A stretch of DNA of 54,734 nt from Legionellaceae bacterium (GCA_018061965.1 JAGOTG010000017.1:1-54734); one strand, 5' to 3'. Shown: positions 45,589 through 54,270, numbered from the stretch's first letter. Notes: generated from the letters alone by a model not told the origin. Numbers and translations are program-made.

Positions 45589-45664
45589 TTGGGCTTTGGC
45601 CCAACAGCAGTGCTTCGTTGGGCCTTGGCCCAACAGCAGTGCTTCGTTGGGCCTTGGCCCAACC
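45589..45664. repeat. 29-bp tandem repeat of GGCCCAA palindromes
   Basis: Two full 29-bp units (45589-45617 and 45618-45646) and a partial third (45647-45664) each hold the palindrome TTGGGC-CTT-GGCCCAA. The block is flanked by GTAGG on the left and CCTAC on the right, so the whole array is itself an inverted structure. It lies just after the stop of the GH18-like gene. It is probably a REP-type element and may also end transcription. Confidence 0.75.
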
Positions 45665-45752
45665 TACCTCTATCAGTCAATTAAAAATCAATTCACTATA
45701 TCTAAAATGCTGTGAGGATACAGTCTGACCAGAATGGCAATAAAATCAACTG

Positions 45753-46658
45753 TTACACCCTTGGCGATGAACCATTTAGAAAATTAGAAAATCCATCACT
45801 GTCATAGAGATGTCCTAATTTTTCATTTCCTTTCATAAGGATGAACATTGAAAGCATACAGCGCAGTGTCTGAGGATGAAATCCACCGAATGATTTCCGT
45901 AAACCGGTAAGTAGGCTGTGTCTACCTTCATGGCTTGTGCATTTTCCTTTCCATATTTTTCTATAGCTTGGCGCAGGACCTTTTACCATAAAATCCTTTT
46001 GCATTTCAAAACGCGCATTATTGGGTGGCGTGGTGATGATGCCAACAAAAAGACCGCAAATTGTCGCGGCCAGTATGTCTGTCATAAGATTATCGCCCAA
46101 TTTTTTCTTCAAATGCTGACACAGCATAGGCATGAGAGAAATGTAGCCAGCAGTCAGTCCCGAAGAACGCACAACCATGGCTGCTGTTCCAGGAAAAAGT
46201 CTGAACAAGCCATTCGCATGATAGGCCGTTTTGATGACCTGTATTGAAGATGGTTTATCTTTGCTTAATTGTTGTGCTTGCGCTACGGCCTCTGACAACG
46301 TCGCGACCGAACCCGCGATGCCGCCTGCTAAGATAGAAGATAATAATTTATGCTGTTTGTCTACGGTATAATAACGGCCGAGCTTATGTAAAAAATAACT
46401 ATCCAGTGACAATGCAACAGAAATTCTCAAAACAAAAGAGACGTTATAAGAGCCGAGACCATCAAACATGCGCTTAAGAGTAAAAGATTGCTTTGACCTA
46501 TCAAACCCCATGCTCTGTTGATTGATAGCATGATTGGTATAATTGATGAAGGGCGTCACAGCCGTTGAATTAATCAGGCCTAAGACACCGCCCCCCAAAA
46601 ATTTGAATCGAAAGGCATTATTAGATGTTTGCTGTTCTGACTTACAGTCGTTTGTCAT
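45753..46658 (-). CDS. mitochondrial carrier (SLC25)-like protein
   Basis: A 301-residue protein with three repeats of about 85-90 residues (17-98, 105-187, 192-283), each with two membrane helices joined by a loop, as in eukaryotic mitochondrial carriers. Repeat 2 has AGGIAGSVAT...Q and GLFRLFPGTAAMVVRSSG; repeat 3 has CGLFVGIITTPPNNARFEMQ and FGGFHPQTLRC. The signature P-x-D/E-x-x-K/R is degenerate (TPFINYTNH 35-43, LSEAVAQAQ 121-129, TPPNNARF 210-217). Bacteria normally lack this family; Legionella pneumophila LncP, a type IV secreted effector, is a precedent. Start ATG 46658 has no clear ribosome binding site. Confidence 0.78.
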   Translation of the reverse strand: MTNDCKSEQQTSNNAFRFKFLGGGVLGLINSTAVTPFINYTNHAINQQSMGFDRSKQSFTLKRMFDGLGSYNVSFVLRISVALSLDSYFLHKLGRYYTVDKQHKLLSSILAGGIAGSVATLSEAVAQAQQLSKDKPSSIQVIKTAYHANGLFRLFPGTAAMVVRSSGLTAGYISLMPMLCQHLKKKLGDNLMTDILAATICGLFVGIITTPPNNARFEMQKDFMVKGPAPSYRKIWKGKCTSHEGRHSLLTGLRKSFGGFHPQTLRCMLSMFILMKGNEKLGHLYDSDGFSNFLNGSSPRV

Positions 46659-46810
46659 TTATTAAATCAAAGAGTAAAAAAATATTATAACATATTTTAT
46701 AGATTTAGATTAGTATCATTTGGGTGACGGCAGTACCATTAATGCCGATTCGATAGACCAAAGAGACCTCGATGCCTTCCAGCGCATTGATGCAGATCCC
46801 AACCAATATC

Positions 46811-47254
46811 TTAACGATCCGTTGTGCCAATCTCTTCTATAAAACGAAGCATATATCCATCTGGATCCAATACAATAAATTGCCGTTGCCCAATCTCAAT
46901 ATTACCCGCTCGATACCATTTGTTTTCGATGGGCAAGAAGATACGCGCACTATTTTTTTGCACCTTTTCATATAATTTATCAACTGCGGCTGTTTTTATT
47001 TGAAAGTTCACTCCGCGACCGAAAGGAAACTCCAATGAGGCAGATAACCATGATCTGTTCACACTCGCAGCTGGTTTACCTATTTCATCGAGCATAATAC
47101 GAGAGCCTTCGCGCTCAAGCATTGCAAATCCTTCTTCTTCACGCTCATATTGAATGCTAAAGCCCAACGTCTCTGTATAGAATGCAACACTAACTTTAAT
47201 GTTAGAACAATAAAGCTCGGGTGTTAACAATGTGTCTACGCGGTTTTTAGCCAT
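46811..47254 (-). CDS. VOC (glyoxalase/bleomycin-resistance fold) protein
   Basis: A 147-residue protein with the VOC pattern: LYCSNIKVSVAFYTETLGF at the start, a central FEFPFG-like section with GVNFQIKTAAVDKLYEKV, and a closing QRQFIVLDPDGYMLRFIEE. The final Glu is the usual metal ligand. Members include glyoxalases, dioxygenases and antibiotic-binding proteins; the specific role is unknown. ATG 47254 has AAGG upstream and overlaps the preceding YecM-like gene by 8 nt, so the two are coupled. Confidence 0.85.
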   Translation of the reverse strand: MAKNRVDTLLTPELYCSNIKVSVAFYTETLGFSIQYEREEEGFAMLEREGSRIMLDEIGKPAASVNRSWLSASLEFPFGRGVNFQIKTAAVDKLYEKVQKNSARIFLPIENKWYRAGNIEIGQRQFIVLDPDGYMLRFIEEIGTTDR

Positions 47255-47792
47255 CAGCCAACCTTGACATTTGTGGTAAACAAGCAATTTCCCAACCTTG
47301 TAATATTACAATTTCTCTCAATGAAATATTATAAAATTTTGAGGTTTTATCATTCTCAAAGGTAATAAATGCGGGCTGACAATGTTCACCGTGCTCTTTT
47401 ATACCGGTTAAAACAGACTGATATTTGTGAATAAATCCCGGTAATTGTTCCCCGACAACGACCCCTATACTTTCCAAACCACTGGGATACATGTGAACCG
47501 CACGGGGAGCAGGCAACTCAATCATTGAAACGGTGAAGCCATCTTCTAACTTTAAAGGATCTCTTAAAATAAGAATAGAAACCGCTCTATCATTGAATTG
47601 TGTTTCAACAAACTCACTACAGAGTGTTTTCAATGCATCACGAAGCTCAATGTACTCAGGCATAGTCGCTGTTCGATAGAGCAAATGACTCATAGGCATC
47701 CCCGAAATTTGAATACCTACTTGCGCCATTCGCCCTAGTAGGTCTGAGAAAAAAGTTTCGTAATCACCAATCAAATCTTTAATTTTTGTCAT
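47247..47792 (-). CDS. YecM-like VOC-superfamily protein
   Basis: A 181-residue protein resembling E. coli YecM (about 188 residues). FFSDLLGRMAQVGIQISGM, MSHLLYRTATMPEY and the late P-A-F-I-T-F region match this family, whose structure is VOC-like and which may bind metal; its function is unknown. AAAGGA lies before the ATG at 47792. It is followed by a second VOC-type gene with 8-nt overlap, so two VOC-fold proteins are produced together. Confidence 0.75.
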   Translation of the reverse strand: MTKIKDLIGDYETFFSDLLGRMAQVGIQISGMPMSHLLYRTATMPEYIELRDALKTLCSEFVETQFNDRAVSILILRDPLKLEDGFTVSMIELPAPRAVHMYPSGLESIGVVVGEQLPGFIHKYQSVLTGIKEHGEHCQPAFITFENDKTSKFYNISLREIVILQGWEIACLPQMSRLADG

Positions 47793-47924
47793 AGATATCC
47801 TTTGCTAAGTATAATCATCGATGTAACCTTGGTCCCCATTAGCGCATATCCACTCAGACCAACCCAATGCCTTAAGTACTGACTAAGCAGTCAGTCAACC
47901 GTAATGAAAAGGGATTAAAATAAG

Positions 47925-47946
47925 GAAACGCCCTATTTGGCGTTTC
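47925..47946 (-). terminator. rho-independent terminator of the methyltransferase transcript
   Basis: An 8-bp stem (47925-47932 with 47939-47946) closes a 6-nt loop and, read on the minus strand, is followed by CTTATTTTAA. It lies 65 nt beyond the methyltransferase stop. Confidence 0.6.
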
Positions 47947-48011
47947 TCCGAGCGTCAATTCAGCTCAATTCTTGAGTCGCTGGTTGAATTCAAGATTATC
48001 AATAACCCGTC

Positions 48012-48644
48012 TTAATTTTTTCTTGCCAAAATAACCTGATTTCCTGGTTGATCAATTTTATCTTCCAAAATTGTAAAATCGGCTAAAGCTACCAATCGGC
48101 TATTGAGCTGGGCAGGATTGCCACTATGGTAGAAACGCTCGCCAAACATAGTCGATTCAATGGTGTGCTCATCAATTATCTTGAGATCAGTCCCTTCAAC
48201 TTCGTAGCTTGTATCTGCGAAACTAATGAGCAGAACTCCTTCCGGCACCAGTAAATGATTCAGTTTCTTCAATATCTCTAAATGATAGTCCGCATGAATA
48301 TGAAATAAGGTAAACCAGCAAATAATCGCATCAAATTTGAAGGCTGTTGAAAAATCACCAATATCACCCACAAAGAGATGATCTTCGGGGATAATTTTCT
48401 TAGCATATGCGATTTGTTTGGGTGAAATATCAATTCCATAGACATCAAACCCTTTGTCCACAAGGTAAGCTGCGATAGGTTTACCCGAACCACAACCCAC
48501 ATCTAAAATTTTGCCGTTGGTTGGAAGGTGTGTGATTGCTTCATCAATAGAAGCTTGCTCAATATACCATTCTCTTTCTGCATACCAAGTATCTGCAATC
48601 TTGTCATAGCTAGCTCGAATTTTATCGCCAAATTTTTTATTCAT
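48012..48644 (-). CDS. class I SAM-dependent methyltransferase
   Basis: A 210-residue methyltransferase with motif I ILDVGCGSG (46-54), the acidic residue after strand beta2 (YGIDIS 69-74), a motif II-like FDAIICWFTLFHI and a post-III region LVPEGVLLISF. The methyl acceptor is unknown. Its ATG overlaps the stop of the phosphotransferase by 4 nt, so the two are translated together, which may mean paired modification of one small molecule. Confidence 0.85.
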   Translation of the reverse strand: MNKKFGDKIRASYDKIADTWYAEREWYIEQASIDEAITHLPTNGKILDVGCGSGKPIAAYLVDKGFDVYGIDISPKQIAYAKKIIPEDHLFVGDIGDFSTAFKFDAIICWFTLFHIHADYHLEILKKLNHLLVPEGVLLISFADTSYEVEGTDLKIIDEHTIESTMFGERFYHSGNPAQLNSRLVALADFTILEDKIDQPGNQVILARKN

Positions 48645-49528
48645 AGCGCGTGCTCTATTATTCGTCTTGCAAGCGTTGCTAAAACTGGATTTGAATTTTT
48701 ATAATACGGCAACATAATCAACGCAATGGACAGCGCCCAACCTCGACCTCGTTCCCATGTATTGTCGTCAATATTCACTAAGCTCTGTCTAAAAACGCTT
48801 CTAGAGTTCGCGTTAAGTAAGCTCCAAACAATCACGAGATCACAAGCTGGATCCCCCATACCCACATCAGAAAAATCGATCACGGCACTGAGACGATTAT
48901 GTTGAATGATGATATTTCCCGGTAAAAAATCCCCATGAATCCATACTGGTGCTTTATTCCACACTGGGATATTTGCAAGCTGACTCCATAAAGAAGTTAC
49001 CATCTGAGTATCTATCTCCCCTTCTAATGCGCTGATAGCCTTTCTCGTTTCCTGATCGACTTCCTTTAAAGAAACCCCACGCCTGGACTTGGGTCCATTA
49101 GGAAGTTCTATCCCATGCAAATCATTTAAAAAGTCAGCCAAATCTTTAGCAAGCAACGCATATTCGTTATCTTTTTCAAAAGCCGGATTATGACCTGCAT
49201 GCCATTTGGTCACAGTCCAAGGCCAAGGATAAAACTCGCTTGGGCTACCTTTAAACAAAGGTTCAGAAATAGCCATCTTTAATAGTTGAGCAACCTTGGG
49301 CAGCCACTCGCACTCTTTAGTGATATTTTTATGGATACGCCCAATTTCCCATTCAACTCGCGGAAGACGCACTACATAATCATTGCCCAAACGAAATAAT
49401 GCATTGTCAGTACCACTTGAAACAATGGATTTTAGGGACAGATTGGCCCAATGTGGACATTGATTTTTAATAAGTGTATGGACAAGACCTTCGTCAATCT
49501 CGAGCTCATTTTCATGCATTTTTGTCAT
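48641..49528 (-). CDS. aminoglycoside phosphotransferase family protein
   Basis: A 295-residue APH-fold kinase. The start MHENELEIDEGLVHTLI matches a widespread APH subgroup that begins M-H-E-D-E-I-D-I. The catalytic loop WIHGDFLPGNII (196-207) has the full H-G-D-x-x-x-x-N, and DFSDVGMGDPACDL (218-231) is the metal site. It might phosphorylate aminoglycosides, but many members act on other small molecules. GAGG lies about 9 nt before ATG 49528. It is coupled to the methyltransferase gene, and its 5' region resembles that of the phosphotransferase at 42048. Confidence 0.88.
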   Translation of the reverse strand: MTKMHENELEIDEGLVHTLIKNQCPHWANLSLKSIVSSGTDNALFRLGNDYVVRLPRVEWEIGRIHKNITKECEWLPKVAQLLKMAISEPLFKGSPSEFYPWPWTVTKWHAGHNPAFEKDNEYALLAKDLADFLNDLHGIELPNGPKSRRGVSLKEVDQETRKAISALEGEIDTQMVTSLWSQLANIPVWNKAPVWIHGDFLPGNIIIQHNRLSAVIDFSDVGMGDPACDLVIVWSLLNANSRSVFRQSLVNIDDNTWERGRGWALSIALIMLPYYKNSNPVLATLARRIIEHAL

Positions 49529-49876
49529 ATTTGATAAACCTCATAGAATCATCCATAACGCCACTCGTTAAAAGCTAGGAACATATAGCGTTTTTGAGCG
49601 ACATAGCTAGTTTTGCGGGTGTAGTTTATGCAAGAATAATCAACCCTTTTCGAGCAATCAAGCTTAATAATTTTAATCATGATAAAATTTTAGATGGTGG
49701 ACCTCTGTACATGACAAAAAAATCTCGGTCATTCCCGCGCAGGCGGGAAACCATCCCTCAAAACAATCCGTTGGCCAGATTTAACCACTGAGAGTACCAA
49801 TGGCGCCCCGTCCACTCCATTCATTATTTGACAGACTAGTCTATACTCAAAACAACACTCACAATCTATAAAAACA
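49529..49876. other. intergenic region with a REP-like palindrome
   Basis: About 350 bp without a convincing gene. TTCCCGC (49732-49738) and GCGGGAA (49743-49749) form a hairpin related to the one at 273-294. The first 30 bp upstream of the phosphotransferase gene resemble the corresponding DNA upstream of 42048. A 65-codon plus-strand frame (49594-49791) runs through the palindrome and is not credited. Confidence 0.5.
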
Positions 49877-50860
49877 ATGAAATCAATCACAGAGCTCTTA
49901 GACCCAGAGTCGGAATCAACCCTTAAAGACTGGTATCAATATGCTCAGAGTATGTATATGGGTATTGATTTTTCTGGCGCTGATGATTCCACTCCAGCGT
50001 TGACCCAAAAAATAGAAAAATCTTTGTCAGTTCAACAATTAACCCCATTTCAATTGCGTTGTCTGTCTGTTGCCGCTCAAGCAGTTATCGATAGAAATGA
50101 TACTGCAGACGATGCATTTATGATCATTTCTTGGGGCGCCGTAACCCATACTATTATCCAAGAAGAATTGAATAGGAGGCTGCAACAAATGTCTCCTGAA
50201 CCAGTTTCCTCAAAATACATGGCCAGTTTGCTAGAAACAATACAAGCTTTCTCTGTGGTGATAAAGCGCAAGCCTGAATGGTTATTTCAGGATTACGCTC
50301 AATACACTCAAGCTTTTGTAGAGAGTACTCAACAAGAAATATCTATATTTAAGCATAAACCGACAGTTTATCTTGATTTAGAAAGTTTGGCATTTTTGCA
50401 AAGAGAAGAGGATTACTTGAAAAGCCCAGCCCCCACAGAAGAAAAATTATTGCGCCAGTGTGAGATGTTTACGAATCTGTCATATTTGGAAGCCATATTG
50501 GGCGATTATAAAGATTATGTCAAACAAACTAAGTCCGACTATCAAACTCAGAAACTAGAGATTATCGAAAAATTAGAAGCGATATTACAAGATATAACAT
50601 TACCCCCAGCCATGAAAATGTATGGTATTGAAAATATCATCCAGACACCCGAAAACAAAGCCGTAATAGAGCATGATTCCTTGGGAGAAAAATTATTAAA
50701 ATTTATCCACAAGTATTTCAGTATATTTTTTACTGAAACAGAAACTAAGAGTGAATTTTATAAAGACCAATTATTGACTCTGAAACAGAAGGAAGCGCAA
50801 ACCTTAGAAAATGTCGCCGAGTCAGATGAAACCCATCGCCGTGGTCATTCGAATCACTAA
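49877..50860 (+). CDS. uncharacterised helical protein with charged C-terminus
   Basis: A 327-residue soluble, mostly alpha-helical protein without signal peptide or clear TM. No family is recognised. The last 40 residues are very charged with Glu clusters (EAQTLENVAESDETHRRGHS), which superficially recalls the acidic, unstructured C-terminal signals of Dot/Icm substrates; that is only a hint. No clear Shine-Dalgarno precedes ATG 49877. It stands alone between intergenic gaps. Confidence 0.7.
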   Translation: MKSITELLDPESESTLKDWYQYAQSMYMGIDFSGADDSTPALTQKIEKSLSVQQLTPFQLRCLSVAAQAVIDRNDTADDAFMIISWGAVTHTIIQEELNRRLQQMSPEPVSSKYMASLLETIQAFSVVIKRKPEWLFQDYAQYTQAFVESTQQEISIFKHKPTVYLDLESLAFLQREEDYLKSPAPTEEKLLRQCEMFTNLSYLEAILGDYKDYVKQTKSDYQTQKLEIIEKLEAILQDITLPPAMKMYGIENIIQTPENKAVIEHDSLGEKLLKFIHKYFSIFFTETETKSEFYKDQLLTLKQKEAQTLENVAESDETHRRGHSNH

Positions 50861-51014
50861 GGCCAACCCGTTTTTTATCATCATGGATTTACTGGATCAA
50901 GGTTACACGTTGGTAATATTTTGAACGAGTCCATTCAGTGATAGGAGATTATTGAGCTTTACATAAAGCCAATATCTAAACTAGACTGATTGAATACCCA
51001 TTTTAGAGACCACC

Positions 51015-51869
51015 ATGAACAACAACATCCTGAAATTATCTATAATATCACTAGGATTAACCTTGGGAATCACCCTCTCTCCCCTCGCTCATGCAGAGGA
51101 TTGCCATACCCCCTTATATCAGTCCTTATTGAAAATCAAAGACCCCAATGTGCTAGCCCGTACCAGCGAGCTTGATTTAACACCAGCACAAAATAAACAA
51201 TTCAAAGTAATGCAAAGCGAAAATGACAAGATAAATGCTACTATGAACACACAGCTTACAGCTGTGATGGCCGGTATTAATACAGAAATCAGCCTACTTG
51301 GTCACTCATCCACAGCTGGTCAAACATCTGTTGATAAACTTATTTCTACATCAAACACAGTAATAGCTGAAGCCCAATCGCAAACCGCCGTGATTAGACA
51401 TAATCTATATAATATTTTAGATGAAAAACAAAAGGTCAAATATACACAACTACAACACCAAGAGCATCAATATTCCCTTATGTTCCTTCAATGCCATCAA
51501 ATAGTCACGGACTCAACAGGTAAAACTAACCCGGACCCACTCACTCATATCAATGAACTAAATCTAAGTCCAGAGCAAAAAGAAACCATCATACCTTTTG
51601 CAAAATCTGTGCATGACCAAACGTTAAAATTATTGCTTCAATTAGATTACAGCACAATGAGCGTGGATCGCATGGAAAACGAAATCGTTCAATCCTCATC
51701 ACCCATTGACCCAACCAAACTGAACAAATTCGTTCAGCATCAAGTCAATGTTTATGGAGAAATACAGAAACAAAGATTTATGGCTTATCGTACTATCTAC
51801 ACTTCCTTGAATGAACAACAAAAAGCTCAATTTATGGAAATTCTTAAGAAAGAATGGCTCAAACAATAA
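51015..51869 (+). CDS. periplasmic protein with two Spy/CpxP-like units
   Basis: A 284-residue protein with a signal peptide (1-27, ending L-A-H-A). L-T-P-A-Q (55-59) and L-D-E-K-Q (135-139), then L-S-P-E-Q (184-188) and L-N-E-Q-Q (265-269), are L-T-x-x-Q-type motifs of Spy/CpxP proteins. The spacing between the pair is about 80 residues in both halves, so the protein looks like a tandem duplication. Spy is a periplasmic chaperone and CpxP an envelope-stress sensor inhibitor. The 3' end overlaps the acetyltransferase gene start by 1 nt. Confidence 0.72.
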   Translation: MNNNILKLSIISLGLTLGITLSPLAHAEDCHTPLYQSLLKIKDPNVLARTSELDLTPAQNKQFKVMQSENDKINATMNTQLTAVMAGINTEISLLGHSSTAGQTSVDKLISTSNTVIAEAQSQTAVIRHNLYNILDEKQKVKYTQLQHQEHQYSLMFLQCHQIVTDSTGKTNPDPLTHINELNLSPEQKETIIPFAKSVHDQTLKLLLQLDYSTMSVDRMENEIVQSSSPIDPTKLNKFVQHQVNVYGEIQKQRFMAYRTIYTSLNEQQKAQFMEILKKEWLKQ

Positions 51870-52501
51870 TGATGAAACCCATACTATTCAATCTCCCCAT
51901 GCCTATTCAGACAGAGCGACTGCTGATACGCCCACCACAATTGGGTGATGGTCATATCATTAATGCGGCTATTGTGGAATCTTATGATGTATTGAAATCA
52001 ATTATGCCATGGGCGCAAATCGTTCCAACCGTTGAAGACTCTGAGGAATATGTAAGGCTTGCAGCCGCCAATTGGATTTTAAAGCAAAATGAAGAACCGT
52101 ACCTTCCTTTATCTATTTTTCGTTTGGATACTATGGAGTATATAGGTGGCACTGGATTTCACCATATGGACTGGGATGTTCCCGCTTTTGAAACCGGATA
52201 CTGGTTGCATGTTCGGCATCAAAATCAGGGTTACATGACTGAAGCCGTCAATGCTATCACTCGCTATGCCTTCCTAGCGCTGCATGCCAAACGCCTTGAA
52301 ATTCGTTGCGACATTACCAATGTTCGGAGCAAAAAAATACCCGAGCGTTTAAGCTTTTATTTAGAAGCAACCCTGAAGAAAAATCGTATCAATCCACAAA
52401 CGCAAGCACCTAGTGATACCCTGATTTATGCTATATATGATTTAGATAGTCTGCCCGCATTATCAGTTCATTGGCCTACAGCAAATGAAGCCCAATTTTA
52501 A
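51869..52501 (+). CDS. GNAT acetyltransferase, RimL/RimJ type
   Basis: About 210 residues. QTERLLIRPPQLGD opens the domain, ETGYWLHVRHQNQGYMTEAV is the acetyl-CoA-binding motif A (Q/R-x-x-G-x-M/A), and a RimJ/L-like Asn-Val-Arg-Ser region with PERLSF follows. It probably acetylates a protein N-terminus or a small molecule. The start is uncertain: ATG 51869 is coupled to the previous stop (TAATG), while ATG 51854 lies inside the previous gene. Confidence 0.85.
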   Translation: MMKPILFNLPMPIQTERLLIRPPQLGDGHIINAAIVESYDVLKSIMPWAQIVPTVEDSEEYVRLAAANWILKQNEEPYLPLSIFRLDTMEYIGGTGFHHMDWDVPAFETGYWLHVRHQNQGYMTEAVNAITRYAFLALHAKRLEIRCDITNVRSKKIPERLSFYLEATLKKNRINPQTQAPSDTLIYAIYDLDSLPALSVHWPTANEAQF

Positions 52502-52540
52502 ACCACTTGCCATTGAGGATATTATGAAAGAATTATCCCG

Positions 52541-52828
52541 ATGAATGCTTCTTGGTATACCCAAACAGAGGATGTCATAGTATTGAAGATTTATGTACAG
52601 CCTGGCGCAAAGCATAATGAAATTGTTGGCTTATACAATAATGCATTAAAAATCAGAGTAGCAACACCCGCAATCGATGGGCGAGCTAATGTGGCTCTTT
52701 TAAAATATATTGCCGAATTATTTGAGGTCTCTCGCAGAGAGATTATACTAAAACGAGGCGATACATCACGCTATAAGAGCATTGAAGTTCGCAATAGTCG
52801 CGTTAACCCAGATCATTTATTAAAGTGA
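52541..52828 (+). CDS. YggU family (DUF167) protein
   Basis: A 95-residue protein. LKIYVQPGAKHNEIVGLYN, LKIRVATPAIDGRANVALL and the closing GDTSRYKSIEV are the DUF167/YggU pattern of small basic proteins of unknown function. Length is typical (96 in E. coli). It lies between the acetyltransferase and the methyltransferase, 39 and 22 nt away, and is probably co-transcribed with them. Confidence 0.9.
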   Translation: MNASWYTQTEDVIVLKIYVQPGAKHNEIVGLYNNALKIRVATPAIDGRANVALLKYIAELFEVSRREIILKRGDTSRYKSIEVRNSRVNPDHLLK

Positions 52829-52850
52829 TTGGTAAAATACGGAACAAATT

Positions 52851-53606
52851 ATGGCTTATTATTTGATTATCTCCTTACCGTTTTTTATTTTTTTTACCCG
52901 GCTTTTATTGACAAATTTTATAGTTCCTCATTTCAAAAAAAAGTCTCTTTATACCCAAATGAAAAAGAGATTAGATTGGCCCATGCTAGAAAAAACAGAA
53001 AATATACTCAAAAAAATATTCAGGGGTGATCATGCAAAAATAACCTCTATCATTTATAGAAGTTTCCGCCACATGACTAATAAGGAATTTATTTATGGAG
53101 AAATTGATTTTTTATCTTTCCATAATATTCTTGAAAATGCCCAGCCTCAACTTGGAGAAGTTTTTTACGATTTAGGCTCAGGAACAGGAAAGGCAGTATT
53201 TGCTGCCGCATTATTCTTTGATCTATCTAAAGCATGTGGCATTGAATTGCTTCCGCCCCTTTATGAAAAATCAACTAATCAGCTCAAAAAGGCAACCAGT
53301 TTTTTTCAAAATCTCAAACCCGATTTTGAAAACAAGTATTTAGAAAAAATTCCTGCCATCCAGTTTATCCAAGACAGTTTTCTTAGTCATGATTTCCATG
53401 ATGCCAATATTATATATATAGCAGCCACTTGTTTAAGTGATCCCACCTGGGAAAGCCTCATTAATAAAATGGCTCATTTAAACCCCGGCACTCGGATTAT
53501 TGTCGCCACAAAAAGCATTCAACATAAGCAGTTTGAAATGATTTATCAAGGAATAGAGCTGATGAGCTGGGGACTGTGTCCAGTAAAAATTTATAGACTC
53601 GCATAA
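52851..53606 (+). CDS. DOT1-like methyltransferase with N-terminal membrane segment
   Basis: A 251-residue protein. The first 24 residues are a hydrophobic segment (YYLIISLPFFIFF). The rest matches a DOT1-type class I methyltransferase: YGEIDFLS (82-89), motif I VFYDLGSGTGKAVF (104-117), GIELLPPLYE (130-139), and IQDSFLSHDFHDANIIYI (173-190), similar to the DOT1 G-D-F-L-S...V-I-F-V-N-N region. GTRIIVATK closes it. Eukaryotic DOT1 methylates histone H3 Lys79; whether this enzyme acts on host or bacterial protein is unknown. It lacks the basic DNA-binding extensions of eukaryotic DOT1L. Confidence 0.72.
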   Translation: MAYYLIISLPFFIFFTRLLLTNFIVPHFKKKSLYTQMKKRLDWPMLEKTENILKKIFRGDHAKITSIIYRSFRHMTNKEFIYGEIDFLSFHNILENAQPQLGEVFYDLGSGTGKAVFAAALFFDLSKACGIELLPPLYEKSTNQLKKATSFFQNLKPDFENKYLEKIPAIQFIQDSFLSHDFHDANIIYIAATCLSDPTWESLINKMAHLNPGTRIIVATKSIQHKQFEMIYQGIELMSWGLCPVKIYRLA

Positions 53607-53735
53607 ACAATCGTACTGACTATCTTTTGAGGTTTAATGGCCATACTATACATTTTACTAAACAACATCACCCACCCTATACTTCTTCTTCTTTAAAAGG
53701 CAATATACGCAACATGACAGATAGAGAGTTAGCCT

Positions 53736-54224
53736 ATGAACGATACTTACGATGATCGCCCGTCCAAATCTCAAAAAAAGCGCGATGCAGAAGCATTACG
53801 GGCACTGGGTAAACAATTGATTGACCTTGATGAATCCATCTTGAATACCATGCCAATAACGGATGTGTTACGCCAAACTCTCATTGAAGCCAAACGCATT
53901 AAAAGCCACGGTGCGCTTCGTCGTCAAACACAACTCATTGGAAAGCTGATGCGCTCAGAAGATCATGCCGCCGTAGCAACCGCCTTCGCAGCTCTGCAAG
54001 CAAAAGACGTTGAACAAGCAACGCAATTTCATATTGCGGAATTGTGGCGAGATAAACTGATGGAAGGAGATGACAATGCTTTAAGCGAGTTTATAAGCAC
54101 GTTTCAACCCGAAGACATTCAGCATTTACGCCAACTAATCAGAAAAGCTTGTAGCATTTCGACAGAAGTGCAACAAAAGGCCGCACGCAAAGCCTTGTTT
54201 CGCTACATTAGACCTTACCTATGA
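53736..54224 (+). CDS. darP: ribosome-associated protein DarP (YjgA)
   Basis: A 162-residue protein of the DUF615/YjgA family, associated with 50S ribosome assembly. PSKSQKKRDAEALRALGKQL opens the helical N-terminal half, with the conserved H-G-A-L-R-R-Q (58-64), followed by a family C-terminus ending ALFRYIRPYL. Length agrees with E. coli (183) minus a shorter N-terminal tail. GAGAG lies upstream of ATG 53736. A large hairpin follows directly. Confidence 0.92.
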   Translation: MNDTYDDRPSKSQKKRDAEALRALGKQLIDLDESILNTMPITDVLRQTLIEAKRIKSHGALRRQTQLIGKLMRSEDHAAVATAFAALQAKDVEQATQFHIAELWRDKLMEGDDNALSEFISTFQPEDIQHLRQLIRKACSISTEVQQKAARKALFRYIRPYL

Positions 54225-54270
54225 CAAATCGTCTTCGGCCATTATTGATTTAATGGCTGAAGACGATTTG
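54225..54270. terminator. long hairpin terminator after darP
   Basis: A 20-bp stem (54225-54244 with 54251-54270) with one G-U pair and a 6-nt loop begins right after the darP stop. It is symmetrical and could serve transcription from both sides; the T-run on the plus side is short. Confidence 0.7.

Noticed and set aside
45589..45664. CRISPR-like array of regularly spaced repeats
   Set aside because: The units are contiguous and identical with no unique spacers, and no cas genes are present; it is a tandem palindromic repeat.
45524..45715. 63-codon frame over the tandem repeat
   Set aside because: It starts inside the GH18-like gene and is made of repeat sequence.
49594..49791. 65-codon frame upstream of the 327-residue gene
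   Set aside because: Runs through a REP-like palindrome and has no coding features.
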